This document shows positions 41,146-46,457 of a DNA stretch of 46,457 bases, piece by piece. Location of the stretch: contig JADIMG010000019.1 of assembly GCA_017694875.1 (NCBI GenBank), positions 1 to 46,457 on the forward strand. Direction: 5' to 3'. The notes under the pieces are model-generated. The model saw only the letters and a list, made by a program, of their open reading frames with translations. It was not told the DNA's origin and made no database searches. The position numbers and the translations under genes were made by a program. The stretch's first letter is position 1, and the number at the start of each line of letters is the position of its first letter. Source of the stretch: Candidatus Gallipaludibacter merdavium. GTDB taxonomy: Bacteria > Bacteroidota > Bacteroidia > Bacteroidales > Paludibacteraceae.

Positions 41146-43377
41146 TTATGCCTCTTTGTTGTCAGGTGCCGGACAACCGATAAATTCCACAAAGAAAGTG
41201 GTTCCTTGACTGGATGTTTCAAAGCGGATGGTTCCGCCTGACTCCTCCACAATCTTCTTGGTTATAGCGAGACCCATTCCCATTCCCGTACTCTTTGTAG
41301 TGAAGTTGGGATTGAACACTTTATCGCGTATGTTTTCAGGAATACCAGGTCCGTTGTCACTTATCTTTATCATCACAGTTTCCGGCAATTCTTCCAGGCT
41401 CACCTCTATCATGCCGTCATGCTTGTTGTGCAATGCTTGAATGGCATTTTTCAACAGATTGCTGAACACCTGCATGATTTGTTTCGAGTCGCTCATAGCC
41501 CAAACTCCGCTTTGCAGACCTTTGTACACAATCTGGACTTGGTCGCCAACTTCACTTTTATATAAGCCGATGGAGGTATACAGTTTTTCCGCCATATCGA
41601 CTTCCTCCACTCTCATTTCCGGCATTTTGGCAAAATAGGAGAATTCATTGGCAATGAGTGTCAGATTGTCAATCTGTTCAATCAGCAGTTCTGTTGAGCG
41701 GGTGAATGTTTTTTCAAACAGTTCAGGATTAATGTTTTTCATGCGCTGCAACTGCTGGATGGTGAGTTTCATGGGTGTGAGAGGATTCTTTATTTCGTGT
41801 GCCACTTGCTGTGCCATGGTTTTCCATGCGTTTTCACGCTCGGAACGTGCCAGCATAGCTGCACTTCTTTCCAATTCATCCACCATTTGATTGTATTGTG
41901 CTACCAGCAGACCTATTTCATCGTGCGGTTTGTAACTGATTTTTTCGTTGTGCTGGTCAATCTGGAGCTTTCTTAGTTTTTCACCCATAGTAATGATGGG
42001 AGCACTGATTTGTTTGCTGATAAATGAAGTGAGGATAATGCTTAATAGCATAATACTTAGGTATATAGGGAGAAGAATCCCTAAAAGGTTATCAATTTCA
42101 GCGTTGATGATGTCACTACTTACAAAAAACGGTACAGCAATATATCCGATGGGGGTATAGTCACCGTTGACAAAGTCCGTGTAGGCAGATAAATATTCCA
42201 AAGTACCGATGTGTTCATATTGGGTTATATTCGTATTTTCCGCGAAAAACGGTTTGGGTGACATGCGCAGACTTAGTAGCCCCATTTCAAAGATAATGGG
42301 TTGTGAACTTCCCACCAGGCGTCCGGTTAAATCATAGACATGTATATCCGTTTTGTAGGTATATGACAAGTCTTTCAAGTATATGTTTAATGAAGCCGTA
42401 TTGTAGCGGTTCAAATCGCGGCTCCAGAAATAGGTGTCTTGTAGCGCTTTTTGTATATATTGGGTTTTCTGTTGCAGGATGGTCTTTTGCCGTAGCTCAT
42501 AGTTTTTGCGGATAAAGTCGATAGATACGAGCAGCACGATAAAGAAGCCAATCAATACAATGAGTGAAAACAATGATTGGAACTTATACCCGATGCGTAG
42601 GTTCTTAAATCCCTTTGCGCGATAGATGATATACGCCATCCATATAATGTAAATCATAAACATCAATCCGAACATTAGCGCATATACTCTGATACGGTTT
42701 TGCGACATGTATCTTTTTTCCTGTTCGTTTGAGGCTGTATCCGTGTTGAATAAAGGGGTATAGCTGAACGTCCTGAGCAGTTGCCGGTCAATTGCATTGC
42801 CGGCATCCGACTTGTCGTGTGCGTCGTTTTCCGACTGTTTGCATAGTGAAAACAGATATTTGCCGTCTGGACCATGTATTTTTCCTATGGATTTTTTATT
42901 ATCAAAGCAAATGTCCAGATTGTTGGAGGCATCAAGGAAGTCCGCAAAATTGTTTACCAGATATTGGTTTTCAATACGGAAATCATATTTAACGGCAATT
43001 ATGCTTGATATGACATATCCTTTGCCCACATCGACACTGCGGACTACGCAGTGCGCGTTGCCAAAATGACAATAGTGCCATTCGTTATAGGGACCGTAAT
43101 TGATTTTGTTTACAACGAGCCAGTTGTCTGACCAATATATAAGGTTACCTTTATAAAATACTATATAGAGAATGTCCTTGTCTGCAAACGTATATTCCGT
43201 AAGGCGGTTTGTCTGACCATGCAATAATAGATAAGACATATCGTTTACTACTGTTTCGGAAGTATGCATAGCAGATAACAGGCGATTATTGAACCGTTCC
43301 ACGGAACTGCTTTTACCCATCAAATTGATGGAGCAAAATAGCAAAAGGACAGAAATAAAACAGGATTTTAAGCGCAT
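41146..43377 (-). CDS. NtrY-like sensor histidine kinase
   Basis: A 743-residue membrane histidine kinase. I chose ATG at 43377 (MRLKSCFISV); a TTG two codons earlier is less likely. There is one N-terminal hydrophobic segment, then about 200 periplasmic residues, two close hydrophobic segments (about 233-255 and 272-292), a second periplasmic part of about 140 residues, a fourth hydrophobic segment (about 430-455) and a HAMP region. The H-box AQQVAHEIKNPLTPMKL has His527. The N-box NLLKNAIQAL, DNGPGIP, FTTK and GMGMGLAI complete the kinase. The H-box style resembles NtrY. No response regulator is adjacent. It is divergent from glutamate dehydrogenase. Confidence 0.92.
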   Translation of the reverse strand: MRLKSCFISVLLLFCSINLMGKSSSVERFNNRLLSAMHTSETVVNDMSYLLLHGQTNRLTEYTFADKDILYIVFYKGNLIYWSDNWLVVNKINYGPYNEWHYCHFGNAHCVVRSVDVGKGYVISSIIAVKYDFRIENQYLVNNFADFLDASNNLDICFDNKKSIGKIHGPDGKYLFSLCKQSENDAHDKSDAGNAIDRQLLRTFSYTPLFNTDTASNEQEKRYMSQNRIRVYALMFGLMFMIYIIWMAYIIYRAKGFKNLRIGYKFQSLFSLIVLIGFFIVLLVSIDFIRKNYELRQKTILQQKTQYIQKALQDTYFWSRDLNRYNTASLNIYLKDLSYTYKTDIHVYDLTGRLVGSSQPIIFEMGLLSLRMSPKPFFAENTNITQYEHIGTLEYLSAYTDFVNGDYTPIGYIAVPFFVSSDIINAEIDNLLGILLPIYLSIMLLSIILTSFISKQISAPIITMGEKLRKLQIDQHNEKISYKPHDEIGLLVAQYNQMVDELERSAAMLARSERENAWKTMAQQVAHEIKNPLTPMKLTIQQLQRMKNINPELFEKTFTRSTELLIEQIDNLTLIANEFSYFAKMPEMRVEEVDMAEKLYTSIGLYKSEVGDQVQIVYKGLQSGVWAMSDSKQIMQVFSNLLKNAIQALHNKHDGMIEVSLEELPETVMIKISDNGPGIPENIRDKVFNPNFTTKSTGMGMGLAITKKIVEESGGTIRFETSSQGTTFFVEFIGCPAPDNKEA

Positions 43378-43429
43378 TGTCAATAATATTTCAGCTATAC
43401 TGTGTCTTTATAGTTCATTTCAAATCTGC

Positions 43430-43461
43430 CAAAGATAATTGATTTTTCCATCACGTGCAAA
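43430..43461 (-). promoter_or_regulatory. histidine kinase promoter
   Basis: On the minus strand TTTG (43458-43461) precedes TATCTTTG (43430-43437) by 20 bases; the ATG follows about 52 bases later. Confidence 0.62.
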
Positions 43462-43506
43462 CAGAAAAACTTACTACTAAAAAAATGAAAAATATCGCAG
43501 GTGATT

Positions 43507-43538
43507 CTTGTTTATGTCATAAAACTTCAGTAACATTG
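43507..43538 (+). promoter_or_regulatory. possible gdhA promoter
   Basis: A TTG element at 43508-43510 and TAACATTG at 43531-43538 (one mismatch to TAnnTTTG), with about a 20-base gap. It lies about 80 bases before the gdhA ATG. I see no clear NtrC-type site. Confidence 0.4.
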
Positions 43539-43616
43539 CATCGTTTTTTGAGAGGCGGAATAAAGCCAAATCAGATGACAAAACCATTTTAAAATAACCT
43601 TATAACACAAAAAGCC

Positions 43617-44951
43617 ATGAATGTAGAAAAACTCATGCAAGATTTAGCTGCAAAGCATCCAGGTGAAAAGGAATATTTGCAGGCCGTACACGAAGTACTT
43701 ATGACTATTGAAGAAGTGTACAACCAACATCCTGAATTCGAAAAAGCAAAAATTGCTGAAAGATTGGTTGAACCAGACCGTATTTTCACTTTCAGAGTGC
43801 CTTGGGTAGATGATAAAGGCGAAGTTCAAGTAAATATTGGTTACCGCATACAATACAATAATGCTATTGGCCCGTACAAAGGAGGTTTGCGTTTCCACCC
43901 ATCAGTAAACTTGTCAATCCTTAAATTCTTGGGATTCGAACAAACCTTTAAAAACGCATTGACTACATTGCCAATGGGTGGCGGTAAAGGTGGTTCTGAC
44001 TTCAACCCACGCGGAAAATCCGATAGTGAAGTAATGCGCTTCTGTCAGGCATTCATGACCGAATTGTGGAGAAACATCGGTCCGGACACTGACGTGCCTG
44101 CTGGTGACATAGGTGTTGCCGGACGTGAAATCGGTTACCTCTATGGCATGTATAAAAAATTGGCTCGCGAAAATACAGGTGTGCTTACAGGCAAAAACCT
44201 TGAATTCGGCGGCTCTCTTATCCGTCCTGAAGCAACAGGTTTCGGTGGATTGTATTTCGTAAAACAAATGCTGGAAACTGCCGGACATGACATCAAAGGC
44301 AAGACAATTGCTGTCTCTGGTTTCGGTAACGTAGCATGGGGTGCTGTAACGAAAGCTACTCAAATGGGGGCTAAGGTTGTCACTATTTCAGGTCCTGACG
44401 GATACATCTATGACGAAGCTGGTATTTCTGGCGAAAAGATTGACTACATGCTTGAATTGCGTGCAAGCTGCAACGACGTAGTGGCTCCTTACGCTGAGAA
44501 ATTCGGTGCTAAATTTATTCCTGGCCGCAAACCATGGGAAGTTAAAGTTGATATCGCTATGCCATGTGCAACGCAAAACGAATTGAATGGCGAAGATGCA
44601 AAACAATTGGTTGCTAACAAGGTATTGTGCGTAGGCGAAATCTCTAACATGGGATGTACTCCTGAAGCTATCGACACATTCATCCAGAATAGAGTACTCT
44701 ATGGCCCAGGTAAGGCTGTCAATGCGGGTGGTGTTGCTACTTCTGGTTTGGAAATGACTCAAAACGCTATGCACCTGAGCTGGTCTGCTGAAGAAGTTGA
44801 CGCTAAATTGCATACAATTATGAGCGCCATCCACGCACAATGCGTAAAATATGGTACAGAACCAGATGGTTATATCAACTATATGAAGGGTGCTAACATC
44901 GCAGGCTTCATGAAAGTTGCTAAGGCTATGCTTGCTCAAGGCATTGTATAG
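43617..44951 (+). CDS. gdhA: NADP-specific glutamate dehydrogenase
   Basis: A 444-residue hexameric glutamate dehydrogenase that interconverts 2-oxoglutarate plus ammonium and glutamate. The substrate-binding GPYKGGLRFHPSVNLSILKFLGFEQ and PMGGGKGGSDFNPRGKSD (with the catalytic Lys) are intact. TDVPAGDIGVAGREIGYLYG and the dinucleotide-binding AVSGFGNVAWGAVTKA follow. Length and motifs fit the bacterial NADP-dependent type (E. coli GdhA is 447). Codon use is richer in C-ending codons (AAC, TTC, ATC) than in neighbours, which fits high expression. It is divergent from the NtrY-like kinase, so a nitrogen-control link is possible. Confidence 0.96.
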   Translation: MNVEKLMQDLAAKHPGEKEYLQAVHEVLMTIEEVYNQHPEFEKAKIAERLVEPDRIFTFRVPWVDDKGEVQVNIGYRIQYNNAIGPYKGGLRFHPSVNLSILKFLGFEQTFKNALTTLPMGGGKGGSDFNPRGKSDSEVMRFCQAFMTELWRNIGPDTDVPAGDIGVAGREIGYLYGMYKKLARENTGVLTGKNLEFGGSLIRPEATGFGGLYFVKQMLETAGHDIKGKTIAVSGFGNVAWGAVTKATQMGAKVVTISGPDGYIYDEAGISGEKIDYMLELRASCNDVVAPYAEKFGAKFIPGRKPWEVKVDIAMPCATQNELNGEDAKQLVANKVLCVGEISNMGCTPEAIDTFIQNRVLYGPGKAVNAGGVATSGLEMTQNAMHLSWSAEEVDAKLHTIMSAIHAQCVKYGTEPDGYINYMKGANIAGFMKVAKAMLAQGIV

Positions 44952-44973
44952 TTCTTTCACCATAATGAATGTA

Positions 44974-45008
44974 AGGCTGTGTCAAGGAGGCTTGGCACAG
45001 CTTTTTTT
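44974..45008 (+). terminator. terminator after gdhA
   Basis: AGGCTGTGTCAAG pairs with CTTGGCACAGCTT around loop GAGG, with small internal differences, and ends in a T-run. Confidence 0.87.
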
Positions 45009-45139
45009 GTCTACCTATGCAACACAAGCTAACAAAATCTTCCGACAAATTAACCTTACACTTATCCAATTATCTCTTGATTTGTTGACATTTATTCTTT
45101 GTTTTCATACCACTTCTTCACAGAAACCGATATTTTTCA

Positions 45140-45147
45140 TACCTTTG
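45140..45147 (+). promoter_or_regulatory. -7 box of the outer-membrane protein gene
   Basis: TACCTTTG matches TAnnTTTG, 25 bases before the ATG. The upstream element is weak (TTCTTC at about 45113). Confidence 0.5.
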
Positions 45148-45172
45148 CGCAAAATCTGTAACCAAATAGTCA

Positions 45173-45832
45173 ATGAACAAATACATTAAAGTAGTTACAA
45201 CGCTCGTTTTTGCAGCTTTTTGTGCTTTCCCTATTGATGCGGAAGATGTAAAAAAGACCACATTTAGAATTGAAGCGGGCTATATACAGCCTTATCAATT
45301 TGGAGAAGGATATCGGACTACATATTTCCATGGAGGAAAAATAGGTGCTACCGTTGATTTCGATATAAAATATGGAATGTCCATTCAGACGGGCCTGTAT
45401 TATTTGATGGCCTATGGAACCAATTCACAGAGCTATCCCCATTTGAGTGAGTACGTTGATTATTCCACCACTATGTATCAGCTCGATATCCCCGTGCGTT
45501 TTTCCTACACAATCAAAATATGGAAAGACCTGAGTCTTTTTGCATTTGCCGGACCTACTTTCAATATAGGATTGGCAATGCCCGAAAAGGCTGATGCGCA
45601 TCTTTCTGCCATAACCGAAGAGATGACAGGCATACAAAGCGGTACAACCAACCTTTATTGCAAGAAAGTCTTGCCGTTCAATTTCATGCTTGGAGCGGGT
45701 GGGGGAATACAGTGGAAAAACTATCGCTTACAGTCAGGTTATGATTTTGGAATGCATAATATCTACCGTAATACATATGGCTATATCATGAAGCAGTGGA
45801 ACTGGTTTGCTTCATTCAGTTATGCATTTTAA
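45173..45832 (+). CDS. outer-membrane beta-barrel protein (PorT-like family)
   Basis: A 219-residue exported protein. The signal peptide is MNKYIKVVTTLVFAAFCAFPIDAE, with cleavage near residue 23. The rest alternates hydrophobic and polar residues in short strands, for example GKIGATVDFDIKYGMSIQTGLYYL and VRFSYTIKIWKDLSLFAFAGPTFNIGL. The chain ends in a strand with final Phe (FASFSYAF), the usual signal for outer-membrane insertion. It probably forms an 8-stranded barrel. The function is unknown; porin-family names are generic for this group. The NUDIX gene starts inside its last codons. Confidence 0.85.
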   Translation: MNKYIKVVTTLVFAAFCAFPIDAEDVKKTTFRIEAGYIQPYQFGEGYRTTYFHGGKIGATVDFDIKYGMSIQTGLYYLMAYGTNSQSYPHLSEYVDYSTTMYQLDIPVRFSYTIKIWKDLSLFAFAGPTFNIGLAMPEKADAHLSAITEEMTGIQSGTTNLYCKKVLPFNFMLGAGGGIQWKNYRLQSGYDFGMHNIYRNTYGYIMKQWNWFASFSYAF

Positions 45833-46409
45833 GCAGCTGTTTAAATATTGTCCTGTTTGTGCACACAACCGTTTTGTTGAAAATGATGAAAAATCAAAGC
45901 GTTGTGAAAAATGCGGTTTCGTGTTTTATCAAAATCCTTCTGCTGCGGTAGCGGCTTTTATACTGAATGACAACAATGAATTGCTGGTGTGCCGGAGGGC
46001 GCGTCAACCCTTTATCGGAACGCTCGATTTACCAGGAGGTTTTGTCGATGCATGTGAAACGGCAGAACAAGCCATAAAAAGAGAGATAAAGGAAGAAACC
46101 AATTTGGAGGTAACAGGGCTGGATTATCTGTTCTCCATGCCCAACACATATCCATATTCCAATCTCGATATTCCTACGCTCGATCTCTTTTATACCTGCC
46201 GAAGTGTCAACAATGAAAAAGCCCGGCCATCAGACGATGCGGCCGAGCTTTATTGGATACATCTGAGTGAACTGAACCCGGAGCTGTTTGGACTTCAGTC
46301 CATCAGAAAAGCGATAGCTTATTATATATTATTGCTGTCCGATAAAAAAATTATCGAAGATATAAAAATAGGGCTGACTTCACTTGCGAGGTCAGCCCAT
46401 TTTTGTTAG
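45822..46409 (+). CDS. NUDIX hydrolase with N-terminal zinc ribbon
   Basis: A 195-residue NUDIX hydrolase. I chose ATG at 45822 (MHFKQLFKYCPVC); it overlaps the previous gene by 11 bases, so translation is probably coupled. The first 35 residues form a zinc ribbon (CPVCAHNRF, then CEKCGFVFYQ), as in NADH pyrophosphatase-like proteins. The NUDIX box GFVDACETAEQAIKREIKEETNL is present (about residues 78-100), with the E-x-x-E-E metal site. It likely hydrolyses a nucleoside diphosphate derivative such as NAD(H), ADP-ribose or a nucleotide sugar; the substrate is unknown. Its last codons are encoded inside a terminator hairpin. Confidence 0.9.
   Translation: MHFKQLFKYCPVCAHNRFVENDEKSKRCEKCGFVFYQNPSAAVAAFILNDNNELLVCRRARQPFIGTLDLPGGFVDACETAEQAIKREIKEETNLEVTGLDYLFSMPNTYPYSNLDIPTLDLFYTCRSVNNEKARPSDDAAELYWIHLSELNPELFGLQSIRKAIAYYILLLSDKKIIEDIKIGLTSLARSAHFC
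46371..46404 (+). terminator. terminator overlapping the end of the NUDIX gene
   Basis: GGGCTGAC (46371-46378) pairs with GTCAGCCC (46391-46398) around a 12-base loop, followed by ATTTTT. It lies within the last 13 codons; the stop TAG is at 46407-46409. Confidence 0.85.
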
Positions 46410-46457
46410 ATTTCTGTCGCCAAACAAAATTAATCCAACTATGGGCAAAAGTATACA

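Noticed and set aside
46446-46453. A minus-strand TACTTTTG box at the right edge
   Set aside because: It matches the -7 consensus, but would drive transcription into the 3' end of the NUDIX gene with no gene start visible. At the window edge it cannot be judged.

Overview
The window reads as a chromosomal segment of a Bacteroidales bacterium (Bacteroides/Prevotella-like; the genus cannot be fixed from the sequence alone). The support is: Bacteroidetes-type promoters (TTTG, a gap of about 19-20 bases, then TAnnTTTG) in front of most transcription units; A-rich leaders without Shine-Dalgarno sequences; a tmRNA whose tag reads GETSYALAA, close to the Bacteroides-type GETNYALAA; and many order-typical genes (DUF5606, the 29-residue COX24-like basic protein, a fused KorA, FloA/NfeD).

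Layout. 1-1560 is the C-terminal half of an AddB-like Fe-S nuclease. 1665-9183 is one tight nine-gene plus-strand run (metallo-beta-lactamase hydrolase, polyprenol-phosphate mannosyltransferase, dihydroorotase, ApbE, thioredoxin-like protein, N-acetylglucosamine kinase-like protein, UmuD, GNAT acetyltransferase, UmuC). 9553-10672 carries elongation factor P and then tmRNA. 10971-12989 is DUF5606, Nif3-like and a coiled-coil zinc-ribbon protein. 13138-14148 is a YeiH-type transporter. 14284-19533 is minus strand: UvrA, PhoH and a MATE transporter. 19834-23933 holds HU, the 29-residue protein, RNase E/G and EttA. 24041-26934 is a two-subunit 2-oxoacid:ferredoxin oxidoreductase. 27145-31362 is minus strand: a nitroreductase-like lipoprotein, an acyltransferase, FloA, NfeD and a TPR/PD40 protein. 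31815-32654 is PrmA, followed by tRNA-Gly(GCC), tRNA-Leu(CAG) and tRNA-Leu(GAG).

33222-41071 is the front part of a surface-polysaccharide locus: two paralogous Wza-like lipoproteins, a Wzc-like tyrosine autokinase, Gmd and Fcl for GDP-L-fucose, and a Wzm-like ABC permease. It runs straight into mazG, with no Wzt ATPase and no glycosyltransferases. The end of the window has an NtrY-like histidine kinase divergent from glutamate dehydrogenase, an outer-membrane beta-barrel protein and a NUDIX hydrolase.

Most of the window is core genome, and I see no CRISPR array, prophage, insertion sequence or clearly new system. The points most worth a second look are: the acetyltransferase placed between umuD and umuC in an operon with no visible LexA-type control; the truncated polysaccharide locus beside a tRNA cluster, with an orphan exporter permease and doubled outer-membrane lipoproteins; the efp-tmRNA junction hairpin; and a possible decayed gene at 31434-31616.
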